This document shows positions 45,773 through 53,774 of a stretch of 64,000 bases of DNA, one piece after another. The first letter of the stretch is position 1. The number at the start of each line of letters is the position of its first letter. A program made the translations under genes and the position numbers. The notes beneath the pieces were generated by a model. That model was given only the letters and a program-made list of their open reading frames with translations, searched no databases and had not been told where the DNA came from. The DNA comes from Nitrospirota bacterium (GTDB lineage Bacteria > Nitrospirota > Leptospirillia > Leptospirillales > Leptospirillaceae). The stretch lies in contig JAKAYA010000001.1 in NCBI GenBank assembly GCA_021826965.1, positions 62,001 through 126,000 of the forward strand. The letters are read 5' to 3'.

Positions 45773-47926
45773 TCATACCCTCCAGACAGACTGTGCAAAG
45801 CGTTCGTCCGGAACCCGGACGGGAAGGGCCCTTCCGCGTGGGCACTGATCGAGAAGCGACTGACCGTTGGACAGCTCTACAGTCAGATAAAACCATTCTC
45901 CCGGCAAAAGGCCCAGATCCTTCAGGTACAGGGCGAGTTCTCCAACTTTCCTGCACGCCCACAAGACCTTTGTGTCCGGCGTCCGTCCGGACGCCGGAAC
46001 GTCCAGTGCGCCGCTTCGAAGAGGCAGCTGCCACTCCAGCTCTTCGCGATTGTGCAGACGGACAGTCACCAGATGCCCTTCCGTTTCCGCGACGAGAAGA
46101 CCCGGATCCAGGTCGATGCGCAGATAGAACCGTTCGCTGTCAAATCCGAAATAGAGTTTCTGGATCAGGGGATCTCCAAGAAACATCGACCCCTGGGTCC
46201 GCACGGCATCAAATACGCCAGCCCCGGTCCATTCGTAGTAATGGGTCACGAGCCCGTCAACCACCGGCTGGACATAGTCCACCGGCTGATTGGCCGATAC
46301 GTCCGGTCCCCCCATCTGGACCGGCTCATTCAGATAAAGAGGAACGTCTTTTCCCAGGAAACGATAGACATTCTGTTGATGGACACGAAAAAGACGGTCG
46401 AAATCGGCCGACTGAACCGTTTCAAAGTCCTCTCCGAACCACCAGAACCAGTCGCTCCCTTCCGCTGCGTACATTTCACGCAGGGCGGCTTCGATCGTTT
46501 CTTCGGAATGCCGCCCCGAACGGATCTCCAATTCCAGAAACTGTCGCGTTTTTCCAAGATAGTTCCATGCCTTGTTGTCTTCGTGATGACCTATCCAGAT
46601 ATTAAAATCATGATTGATCCAGGATCCGGACCCGATCTCCGCCAGAGGCTTTGCGGGAACTTCCTGAACGGCCTCCGTCACCGTCACCGCCTGCAGGCGC
46701 GGGTGATGTTCGAGCCTTTCGAAAAGGGAATTCAGGAAAAGATAGCCTCCATCGGGATAGCTTTCCCAAGGATTTTCCCCGTCGAGGATGATGGGGATCA
46801 CTGCAGGATGTTCCCCTCTGTTGGCAATTTGCTCGACACGCTCCATGTTGCTGATCAGATCGAGAGCCGCTTCCGTTCCATTGTATCGGGCATAGAGAAA
46901 CCCGATCCGGTCGGACAGGCCCCGGTCCCGGAAAATCAGCCGGGGACTTTTGGGGAGAGATTCGATCACATACGTGTGGTAGGGAGAAAGATCCCGCCAT
47001 TTTTCCGATGAACGGGAATTTTTCAGCACATCCTCGTCGGAAGCCATCCATCCGACTCCCATCGACGAAGCCATTTCGACCAGTTCGGGACAGACGGATC
47101 CCTCCGACGGCCAGACGCCGGCCACCGGTTTTCCCCACAGGGATTCCTGCCGATCCAGAGCACGTCTTAACTGATCCCGGGCATCTTCGGGCCATGCAAA
47201 TTCGTCCGGAAGGGAAAGATCGGGACGGGGTCGACGGGCGAATCGCGAAGAGATCAGGAGAGGGAGGATAGGATGGAAATAAGGACTCGTTGAAATTTCA
47301 ATGCGCCCCTCATCGTGAAGACGACGGTATAGGGGGACCAGACTGGAAACGATCCGGATCTGAAGGCCGAGGATCTCCTTTTTCTCTTCTTCCGAAAAGC
47401 GCGATCCTTTCCGGATCCACTCATCGACTTCCGGATAATTCTTTCGCGCCGCGTATCCGAACCATGTCAGATTGAACCACACCTGCAGATCCAGAAAGTC
47501 CTGTGCTGTCATGCCGGATGCCATTTTCTGCCACTGATCCGGAGAGTGGACCGGCTGTCCGTAGACGCGTGCCCAAAGAGCGGCATAGCGGGGATAGGGT
47601 TTGATCATCGAATCGAAAGGACACGAAAAAAAATTTCGTAGCAAGAAGACTTTTTCTTCGGGCGAGAGTCCGGAGGCCTCTCTCAAAGTCAGTTGGTGAT
47701 AGGAATCGAGAACATCCCCGGAAGTCAACATCTCCATCTGGTCCATCAGAGAGGGGACAAAGTTGACAGTCGTCCGCACCAACGGAAAACGATCGACCAT
47801 ATAAGGCAAATCATTATATCCGCGGACCCCGTGGAGGCGGACCCAGGGCAAAGGCATTTCCTTCATCACCGGATCGAAGTAAAAGGGCTGGTGCATATGC
47901 CAGACAAACAGGACTTTCGCTCTCAA
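45773..47926 (-). CDS. GH57 alpha-amylase / amylopullulanase-like glycosidase
   Basis: Hydrolyses alpha-glucans, 717 residues. Region 1 HMHQPFY (10-16); nucleophile Glu275 in AGVWPSEGSVCPE; acid Asp382 in IILDGENPWESYP. These follow the GH57 thermophilic amylase/pullulanase layout. The C-terminal 200 residues are beta-rich, with probable carbohydrate-binding or DUF1926-like folds. No signal peptide, so it acts in the cytoplasm on glycogen. The TTG start overlaps the glgC stop (TTGA), with AAGGAGA upstream. Confidence 0.9.
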   Translation of the reverse strand: MRAKVLFVWHMHQPFYFDPVMKEMPLPWVRLHGVRGYNDLPYMVDRFPLVRTTVNFVPSLMDQMEMLTSGDVLDSYHQLTLREASGLSPEEKVFLLRNFFSCPFDSMIKPYPRYAALWARVYGQPVHSPDQWQKMASGMTAQDFLDLQVWFNLTWFGYAARKNYPEVDEWIRKGSRFSEEEKKEILGLQIRIVSSLVPLYRRLHDEGRIEISTSPYFHPILPLLISSRFARRPRPDLSLPDEFAWPEDARDQLRRALDRQESLWGKPVAGVWPSEGSVCPELVEMASSMGVGWMASDEDVLKNSRSSEKWRDLSPYHTYVIESLPKSPRLIFRDRGLSDRIGFLYARYNGTEAALDLISNMERVEQIANRGEHPAVIPIILDGENPWESYPDGGYLFLNSLFERLEHHPRLQAVTVTEAVQEVPAKPLAEIGSGSWINHDFNIWIGHHEDNKAWNYLGKTRQFLELEIRSGRHSEETIEAALREMYAAEGSDWFWWFGEDFETVQSADFDRLFRVHQQNVYRFLGKDVPLYLNEPVQMGGPDVSANQPVDYVQPVVDGLVTHYYEWTGAGVFDAVRTQGSMFLGDPLIQKLYFGFDSERFYLRIDLDPGLLVAETEGHLVTVRLHNREELEWQLPLRSGALDVPASGRTPDTKVLWACRKVGELALYLKDLGLLPGEWFYLTVELSNGQSLLDQCPRGRALPVRVPDERFAQSVWRV

Positions 47927-49179
47927 ACAGTCTCCTTGCCGGCAGACGAAAAGTCCTCCTTCGTGACGACAACCACGCCACCGGGAGAAACATGAAAGCG
48001 CTTGGCATCTTCTTCCGGGTCGAACCCGATGACGGTCTGGGGAGGGATCCGGACACCTTTTTCAACAATGGCGCGACGGATTCGGGCGTAACGGCCGACG
48101 TCCACGTCGTGAAACAGGATCGATTCGGAAACCTTCGAAAAACTGTTGATCCGGACGCCAGCGGAGAGGACGGTTCGGTCGATGTGTCCTCCGGAGATGA
48201 TGCAACCTCCACTGACAATCGAATCCGTTGCAATTCCGACCCGGCGGTTGGCCTCGTCGGCAAATACAAATTTGGCCGGAGGGACCTGAGGCCGATAGGT
48301 CCTGATCACCCATTCCGGATTATACAGGTTGAACACGGGAGAGACGGCCACCAGATCCATGTTCGACTGCCAGTAAGCATCGATCTGGCCGATATCCCTC
48401 CAGTAACCTTTCTCCGTGTCCTGCATTCCCGGGAAAGTATTTTGGCTGAAATCATAGACATGAATCTTCTTTTCCAGTGCTAGCGCTGGAAGGATGTCCT
48501 TGCCAAAATCGTGGGACGAATCCGGATTCTCCGCATCACGAGAGAGCACGTCCACCAGGAAACGCGCGTCGAAAAGATAGTTTCCCATACTTGCCAGGCA
48601 ACGCGATGAATCTTCCGGCATCGGCTGCGGATCCCGGGGTTTTTCCTGAAAAGACAAAGCCCGCCATTCCCTGTCGATCCGGATCACTCCGAAGGACGAC
48701 GCTTCTTCCAGCGGGACGGGAATCGCGGAGACGGAAACCGGCAATCCGGTTTCCAGATGTTCCTCGACCATCTGGTGGATATCCATCTTGAAAATGTGAT
48801 CCCCGCTAAACACGCAGACCAGATCGGGATTTTCATCGAGTATCAGGTTCAGATTCTGATAGACCGCATCCCCCGTCCCCTGGAACCAATGGGGACCTCT
48901 TCGCATCTGGGCCGGGACCGGGTCCACGTATTGATCCAGCAGAGAGGACAGCCGCCATCCCCGCGAAAGATGTGTGTTGAGCGAATGGGATTTATACTGT
49001 GTCAGGACTTTGATACGTGAATAACCGGAGTTGACGAAATTGGACAGGACAAAATCGATAATACGGTAAGCGCCCCCGAAAGGGACGGCAGACTTGACCC
49101 TGTCAAGAGTAAGCGGGTAGAGTCTCTTCCCCTCTCCACCGGCCAGAATGATTGCAAGAACGTTCGGTTCTTTTCCCAT
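47923..49179 (-). CDS. glgC: Glucose-1-phosphate adenylyltransferase
   Basis: Makes ADP-glucose, the committed step of bacterial glycogen synthesis. 418 residues. AIILAGGEGKRLYPLTLDRVKSA at the N-terminus (pyrophosphorylase loop), FRIIDFVLSN-like AYRIIDFVLSN, QGTGDAVYQNL, FSGDHIFKMD and FQEKP (SFQEKPRDPQ). The left-handed beta-helix follows. The start at 49179 has GGAGG 7 bases upstream. First gene of the operon with three GH57 enzymes. No glycogen synthase gene is in the window. Confidence 0.97.
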   Translation of the reverse strand: MGKEPNVLAIILAGGEGKRLYPLTLDRVKSAVPFGGAYRIIDFVLSNFVNSGYSRIKVLTQYKSHSLNTHLSRGWRLSSLLDQYVDPVPAQMRRGPHWFQGTGDAVYQNLNLILDENPDLVCVFSGDHIFKMDIHQMVEEHLETGLPVSVSAIPVPLEEASSFGVIRIDREWRALSFQEKPRDPQPMPEDSSRCLASMGNYLFDARFLVDVLSRDAENPDSSHDFGKDILPALALEKKIHVYDFSQNTFPGMQDTEKGYWRDIGQIDAYWQSNMDLVAVSPVFNLYNPEWVIRTYRPQVPPAKFVFADEANRRVGIATDSIVSGGCIISGGHIDRTVLSAGVRINSFSKVSESILFHDVDVGRYARIRRAIVEKGVRIPPQTVIGFDPEEDAKRFHVSPGGVVVVTKEDFSSAGKETV

Positions 49180-49229
49180 CCATCCGCCTCCTGAGAAATT
49201 GATTCCCGTTAGTCGTCCGAACCATCACG

Positions 49230-49454
49230 TCAGCCTATCAAAGCATCGTGCAACCACCGGACAACGTAAAAGCGGAGGGGCGTGAGGGCCACGATACCCC
49301 AGGTGAAAAGCAGTGCGGAAGAAAAGAGGTAAGCCAGCCATTTCTCCCGCCGTTCTCCCCGACCCAGAAGCCGGATCGAATGGATCGTCCCGAACAGACC
49401 CAGCAGCAAAAAAAGGCCCCCGTAAAGCAATTTTCCCCTTCCCTCCGGTTTCAT
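49230..49454 (-). CDS. Small two-helix membrane protein
   Basis: About 74 residues with two membrane segments (about 10-24 and 40-58) linked by a basic loop (GRGERREKWLAY). No family is recognised. No clear ribosome site. It begins 18 bases after a terminator hairpin and lies upstream of glgC, so its reality is not certain. Confidence 0.5.
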   Translation of the reverse strand: MKPEGRGKLLYGGLFLLLGLFGTIHSIRLLGRGERREKWLAYLFSSALLFTWGIVALTPLRFYVVRWLHDALIG

Positions 49455-49471
49455 CATACAGGCTTGGCGGC

Positions 49472-49511
49472 AAAAAACAAAGCGCCGGACCCTGAAAAAA
49501 GGCGTCCGGCG
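49472..49511 (-). terminator. Terminator after the Rieske gene
   Basis: CGCCGGAC at 49483-49490 and its complement GTCCGGCG at 49504-49511, extendable by G/C pairs. On the minus strand it is followed by CTTTGTTTTTTG. It is 22 bases after the Rieske stop. Confidence 0.75.
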
Positions 49512-49532
49512 AATAGCATGCCTTCCAAACGG

Positions 49533-49841
49533 TCAGTCCGGTAAAGAAATGTAATGGCGGCCGCCCTCTTCCACAACCTCGTAGCAGCCGACCTGCACCC
49601 CCGGGTGATTGGAGCTCGCTCCGGTCGTGACGTCGAAAGCCCACATGTGCAGGGGACAGCGAACGACCGTCCCGTCCAAAGGACCTTCGGACAACGGTCC
49701 TCCGCGATGCGGACAGGTGTTGTCGATTGCATGAACCTTCCCGTCGACCTTGAACACTGCGACGGCGCGAGAACCCACTTCGACGGATACCCCGCCTTTG
49801 TCCGGAAGGGGGGAAGAAAGATCGAGAGGCATTTTTTTCAT
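49533..49841 (-). CDS. Rieske [2Fe-2S] protein, NirD/ferredoxin type
   Basis: Soluble 102-residue electron carrier. Cluster ligands are CPHRGG (Cys-x-His) and CPLHMWAFD (Cys-x-x-His). The short size and absence of a membrane anchor match the small-subunit or dioxygenase-ferredoxin type rather than the bc1 Rieske protein. The second motif has His-Met-Trp in place of the usual His-Gly-Trp. Partner enzyme unknown. Divergent from the methyltransferase operon. Confidence 0.9.
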   Translation of the reverse strand: MKKMPLDLSSPLPDKGGVSVEVGSRAVAVFKVDGKVHAIDNTCPHRGGPLSEGPLDGTVVRCPLHMWAFDVTTGASSNHPGVQVGCYEVVEEGGRHYISLPD

Positions 49842-50151
49842 ATTTGCAAAACTCCTTCATTAACAGAAAAATCAAAATGATATGCGGAAATTCGCCTCCG
49901 CGACCGAAAGGGATTCCGAATGTCGGGAAAGACTTAAGCAAGGATATTTTAACTTCCCTGCATTAGACACCTATGCCCCTTCGTGATACATTACCCTGAT
50001 AAGGATGACAAATAAAGCCTGTTGGTGCAAGACAAGTCCATAACTCCGACCGAAAATTCCGGAGTTGTATTCCTCGTCCTGCCGGAATGGCCGGACTGAA
50101 TGAAACCCGCCCGGAACACCTTCCGGGTTGCCGTGGAGAGATGCCAGACTT
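49842..50151. promoter_or_regulatory. Divergent region with two hairpins before the methyltransferase
   Basis: 310 bases without a gene. Rightward leader hairpins: AACTCCG/CGGAGTT (50042-50048 and 50060-50066), and CCCGGAA-CACC-TTCCGGG (50110-50127), the second ending 24 bases before the ATG. They may affect translation. I see no clear promoter. Confidence 0.45.
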
Positions 50152-50814
50152 ATGGAAAAAGACCCCAAGAATACCAACGCCTTGAACCCACAAGAACAGT
50201 ACCTGCTGGATCTGATTCCGGACAAGGATCCCCTTATCCGAGAAATTGCCTACCTGACGAACCATCACGGCCGTCCGTTTCTTGGACCACAGGGCGGCAT
50301 GCTTCTCGCCATTCTCGCGATGATGAAAAAAGCCGTCCGCGTCTATGAATGGACCGGGGCCTATGGCTATTCGACCCTGTGGCTGACAAAGGTCCTTCCC
50401 CAGGAGAGCCAGTATACGATTGGCACGATCGCCGACGAAAATCTGCGGCTCATCTCAAACTACCTCAAGAGAGCCGGACTCCAGTCCAGGGCCCGAATCG
50501 AGATTGCCGATGGTCCGACCCACATTGCGAAGGCTGAAGGAACCTACGATCTTGTCGTCCTTGATCTCCAGCAAGAGCGTTCGAAGCTGTCAAGCTGGCT
50601 CGACATCCTTCCGGCCAAGGTTTCCCCCGGAGGAATCGTCTTCTCTCTCGGGAACCTGCCGGCCGGTGTCGGCACTTCCCAATCCAAGAATCTGACGGTT
50701 TCGGCCGTTGAAATGTACAACCATCGTATGTTCAACGATCCGCGCTTCCTTTCGTCTCTGCTTCCCTTGTCGGAGGGCATCCTCGTGTCCTGGCGAACAG
50801 ACAGGGAAGCCTGA
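50152..50814 (+). CDS. SAM-dependent O-methyltransferase family protein
   Basis: 220 residues, class I methyltransferase fold of the caffeoyl-CoA/catechol type. The SAM-binding part is VYEWTGAYGYSTLWLTKVLP, where E-x-G-x-x-x-G-Y-S/T-T is usual; here a Thr replaces one of the glycines (EWTGAYGYST). The acid DLVVLDLQQE takes the place of the metal-binding Asp segment. N-terminal helix with FLGPQGGMLLAILAMM. ATG at 50152 with GGAGAG about 11 bases upstream. Substrate unknown. Coupled by one base to the M24 peptidase. Confidence 0.78.
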   Translation: MEKDPKNTNALNPQEQYLLDLIPDKDPLIREIAYLTNHHGRPFLGPQGGMLLAILAMMKKAVRVYEWTGAYGYSTLWLTKVLPQESQYTIGTIADENLRLISNYLKRAGLQSRARIEIADGPTHIAKAEGTYDLVVLDLQQERSKLSSWLDILPAKVSPGGIVFSLGNLPAGVGTSQSKNLTVSAVEMYNHRMFNDPRFLSSLLPLSEGILVSWRTDREA

Positions 50815-51959
50815 TGAACAAACAGGAAGATTCCGGAGCGCGTCTGATCATCGCGGCCGGTGAGGCGAGCCCTGACCTTTATTACAGGACAAGGTTTCTC
50901 ACCCCTGATCCGTACATCTATCTCGAGATCCAGTCTGAACGGATCATTCTCGTCAACGATCTCGAAATCGACCGGGCCCGAAAGGAATCGATCGCCAGCC
51001 AGGTTCTTCCGACCCGGGACTGGGAGAAAAAACTCTCCGCATCCGGCAAGTCTCCGTCCGCTATAAACATCGTCTCGGCTTTTCTGGAAGAGAAAAAAAT
51101 CCTGGATATCCAGGTTCCTTTCGACTTCCCCCTGGGATATGCGGACGGTCTTCGCAAAAACGGATTCAACGTAACCGCCAGCGCGGGTCCTTTTTTTCCC
51201 GAAAGAGCCTTCAAGTCCCGTGACGAAGCCCGACAGATTCGAACCGTTCAAATCGGGGTCGAGGAATCTCTCCGGGAAATCGTACGCATCCTCAAAGAAT
51301 CGAATATCCGGGACGGATTGATCCATTATGGGGGAACGGTCCTGACATCGGAAACGGTCAAGTCGATTCTGAAAAAAGAACTGATCGGGAAAAATCTTCT
51401 CGGGGAACATACCATCGTTGCCGGCGGGGAACAGGCCTGCGATCCCCATATGGAGGGGGAAGGTCCACTTCCGGCTCACCTGCCAATCGTATTCGACATT
51501 TTTCCCCATCACGAATCTACCCGGTACTTTGCCGACATGACTCGAACCCTGTTCAAGGGATCGGTCAAACCAATCCATCGAAAGCTTTACGAGACCGTTC
51601 TGGAAGCCCAGGAAAAAGCCATCTCTCTTGCCCGTCCCGAAGAAGAATCCCGAAAACTCCACCAGTCTGTCGTGGATGTATTTGAAGCTCGCGGTTACAG
51701 GACAGGAGAAAAAAATGGACGTATGGAAGGATTTTTTCATGGTACGGGCCATGGAGTCGGGCTGGAAATCCATGAAGCGCCCCGTGTGGGAAAAACCGGA
51801 GAACTTCTGAAAGAAGGGCATGTCATCACCGTCGAACCGGGCCTCTATTATCCTGGAATCGGCGGAGTCCGAATCGAAGATATGCTCTACATCACGGATA
51901 CCGGATTCGAAAACCTGACGACGTTCCCCAAAGATTGGGGAACCGTCGCCATTCCCTGA
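50814..51959 (+). CDS. M24 family metallopeptidase (Xaa-Pro aminopeptidase-like)
   Basis: 381 residues: an N-terminal creatinase-like domain (1-140) and a C-terminal pita-bread domain. Metal ligands can be placed: Asp in IVFDIFPHHE, Asp in YFADMTRT, His in GTGHGVGLEIHE, Glu in TVEPGLYYPG, and Glu in GVRIEDMLY. All five are present, so it should be active, probably on Xaa-Pro peptides. ATG overlaps the methyltransferase stop by one base. Confidence 0.93.
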   Translation: MNKQEDSGARLIIAAGEASPDLYYRTRFLTPDPYIYLEIQSERIILVNDLEIDRARKESIASQVLPTRDWEKKLSASGKSPSAINIVSAFLEEKKILDIQVPFDFPLGYADGLRKNGFNVTASAGPFFPERAFKSRDEARQIRTVQIGVEESLREIVRILKESNIRDGLIHYGGTVLTSETVKSILKKELIGKNLLGEHTIVAGGEQACDPHMEGEGPLPAHLPIVFDIFPHHESTRYFADMTRTLFKGSVKPIHRKLYETVLEAQEKAISLARPEEESRKLHQSVVDVFEARGYRTGEKNGRMEGFFHGTGHGVGLEIHEAPRVGKTGELLKEGHVITVEPGLYYPGIGGVRIEDMLYITDTGFENLTTFPKDWGTVAIP

Positions 51960-51964
51960 CACGC

Positions 51965-52657
51965 ATGCTCCCCCAACACCTGATTATCGGGTCGGGCGGT
52001 CCGACGGGAAAACGCTTGAGAAGCCTTCTGCTGTCTTCTCGTTCGACCATCATCAATACGACCCATCGACCTCCTCCGGCTTCCCTGGAACTCGAAGGGG
52101 TTCGCTGGATTCATCTCGATCTCCTGGACATTCCCCGTGGGTTACAAACCCTTTCCCCGCTGATCGAGGGAAAAAAACTGACAAGTCTGACTTTGTTTGC
52201 CCATCCGACACTTTCCCGGAACAGAAACTCGCTCCCTTACGGAGAAATGACGGCCTTTTCGGTTGCCCTTGAAGGCGTCAAGTCCATTCTGGACCTTTGT
52301 CTTCCAGCCCTCGATAAAAGCGTTGTCTTGACAGTTCTCCCTTGCCTGACCCTTCACAAGGCGGACGGCTATCTCCAGGCCAGGGTCTATTTCGGAGGTC
52401 TCCGGGGATTACTGGAGGAATATGCCCGGAGCATCTCTCCAAAACGAACCTGTTTTGTGAATCTCGAAGTTGTTCATATTCCGGGAGAGTCCACCCCCCA
52501 CATTCCTGCCCCTCTGCTGAACCGCATGAAAAAAAACACACTCGGAGGGTTTCCGGATCCCGACTCTCTCGCCCAGACCATTCTGGACTTGACCAACCCT
52601 CCAAAACCATGGATGCATGGAGAAACGATTCGCATTCCGGACACTGCCTTTTTCTGA
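51965..52657 (+). CDS. SDR-like NAD(P)-binding protein with degenerate active site
   Basis: 230 residues with the fold outline of short-chain dehydrogenases. The cofactor loop reads IIGSGGPTGKRL, roughly TGxxxGxG-like. The region where Tyr-x-x-x-Lys is expected reads ARVYFGGLRGLLEEYA: Tyr present, Lys replaced by Arg/Gly. The catalytic Ser region is VLTVLPCLTL. C-terminal MHGETIRIPD resembles the G-x-x-x-x-V-D-G end of SDRs. It may bind but not reduce, or act otherwise. Start 51965, 5 bases after the peptidase stop. Confidence 0.68.
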   Translation: MLPQHLIIGSGGPTGKRLRSLLLSSRSTIINTTHRPPPASLELEGVRWIHLDLLDIPRGLQTLSPLIEGKKLTSLTLFAHPTLSRNRNSLPYGEMTAFSVALEGVKSILDLCLPALDKSVVLTVLPCLTLHKADGYLQARVYFGGLRGLLEEYARSISPKRTCFVNLEVVHIPGESTPHIPAPLLNRMKKNTLGGFPDPDSLAQTILDLTNPPKPWMHGETIRIPDTAFF

Positions 52658-52718
52658 TCCCTTTTTCACTGGCCTCAACATCCTGTCTTCTAAAAGAATT
52701 CCTGGGTTTACCATGTGA

Positions 52719-53774
52719 TCACCGGATCAGGGGGCGAATTCTGTCCAGACCGGAAGTCACCGCCTGATCCCCTTGATGGAAATCTCCGGAAACAGAAGTT
52801 TCCCCTTCAACTGTCGCACCGGCCACAACCCGGATACGACGAAAATGCCCCGAACCGTCCCGTACGATGACCGTCAACTGCCCCGTCCGGCTTTCAAAAA
52901 CCGACTGGGCCGGTACGATAAAGCTCGTCCTGTTCCCGGACACAGGCCGCGGAATCAGGACAGACACCCAAAGATCAGGCTCGAGCATTTGACCTGGATT
53001 GGAAAGGGCGATCCGGATGGGAATCGTCCGGGTCATAGGGTCCACCATGGGCGATACCTCCTCGATACTGGCCGGAACCTGGTGGTCCGGATCGTGCAGG
53101 GTCCGGATCCAGACCGGGCTTCCTTTCGTGATATGCCCCTCTTCCCCGGGGTATATGAAGGCCTTGACCCACAAGTGTCGAAGATCCGAGACTTCAAACA
53201 GAACGTCTCCGGGATGCACCTGACTTCCCTCGATCTCTCCTGTCTTGACAATCGTCCCGTCAATGGGGGAACGGACTTCATACCGATCGGTCGGTTGCCG
53301 AGTTGCAAACAGACGACGAATTTCCTTCTTCGAAGCGCCCATATAAACCAGCTTGGATCGGGCAAGAGCCAGAAGACTGTCGTGAGGAGTCAACCGACCT
53401 CCCCGATTGTTGAGCACGCTGATCAATTCCGATTCTGCCGTCAGAAAATCCGGACTTTTGAGAACCGCCACGACCTCATCTCTCCGGACGTGATCACCTG
53501 GGAAGGCACGCAGTCGAACTGTCGAGATCGCTGAAACCCGTGCCATAACCCTGCGGTAATAATGTGGGTCAAAGGTGATCCTACCGGGAATGGATCGGAA
53601 AGACTGCAGCATCCCCGGTCGCACCAGAATCGATTGGACCGGAATTTTTTCCGGAGAAGGTGGAGGCAAAACCTTTTCCGGCCTTCGAGAACAAGCGCCT
53701 GCCAGAAAAGCGATCCAAAGAGAAAAAAGGACAAATTGCAGGAAAGACGGAAAACATTTTTTCCGGAATTTCAT
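52719..53774 (-). CDS. RND membrane fusion protein, third
   Basis: 351 residues. N-terminal hydrophobic stretch and AGACSRRPEK suggest a lipoprotein or signal anchor. Adaptor layout: MARVSAISTVRLRAFPGDHV (first lipoyl half), a helical part, RYEVRSPIDGTIVKTGEIEG (second half), then a barrel with LWVKAFIYPGEEGHI. CusB/CzcB-like. ATG at 53774 overlaps the pump stop (ATGA) with AAGGAGG upstream; the open frame to 54206 is a shadow. Pump-first gene order is unusual. No TolC partner is adjacent. Confidence 0.9.
   Translation of the reverse strand: MKFRKKCFPSFLQFVLFSLWIAFLAGACSRRPEKVLPPPSPEKIPVQSILVRPGMLQSFRSIPGRITFDPHYYRRVMARVSAISTVRLRAFPGDHVRRDEVVAVLKSPDFLTAESELISVLNNRGGRLTPHDSLLALARSKLVYMGASKKEIRRLFATRQPTDRYEVRSPIDGTIVKTGEIEGSQVHPGDVLFEVSDLRHLWVKAFIYPGEEGHITKGSPVWIRTLHDPDHQVPASIEEVSPMVDPMTRTIPIRIALSNPGQMLEPDLWVSVLIPRPVSGNRTSFIVPAQSVFESRTGQLTVIVRDGSGHFRRIRVVAGATVEGETSVSGDFHQGDQAVTSGLDRIRPLIR

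Noticed and set aside
44335-46605. 756-codon rightward frame
   Set aside because: Antisense to two GH57 genes with complete catalytic motifs; low-complexity Arg/Pro/Ser-rich translation typical of a shadow frame.
49225-49941. 238-codon leftward frame over the Rieske region
   Set aside because: Out of frame with the Rieske gene and spans a terminator; Arg/Ser-rich shadow.
50544-51962. 472-codon leftward frame
   Set aside because: Antisense to the M24 peptidase and methyltransferase, whose motifs are intact.
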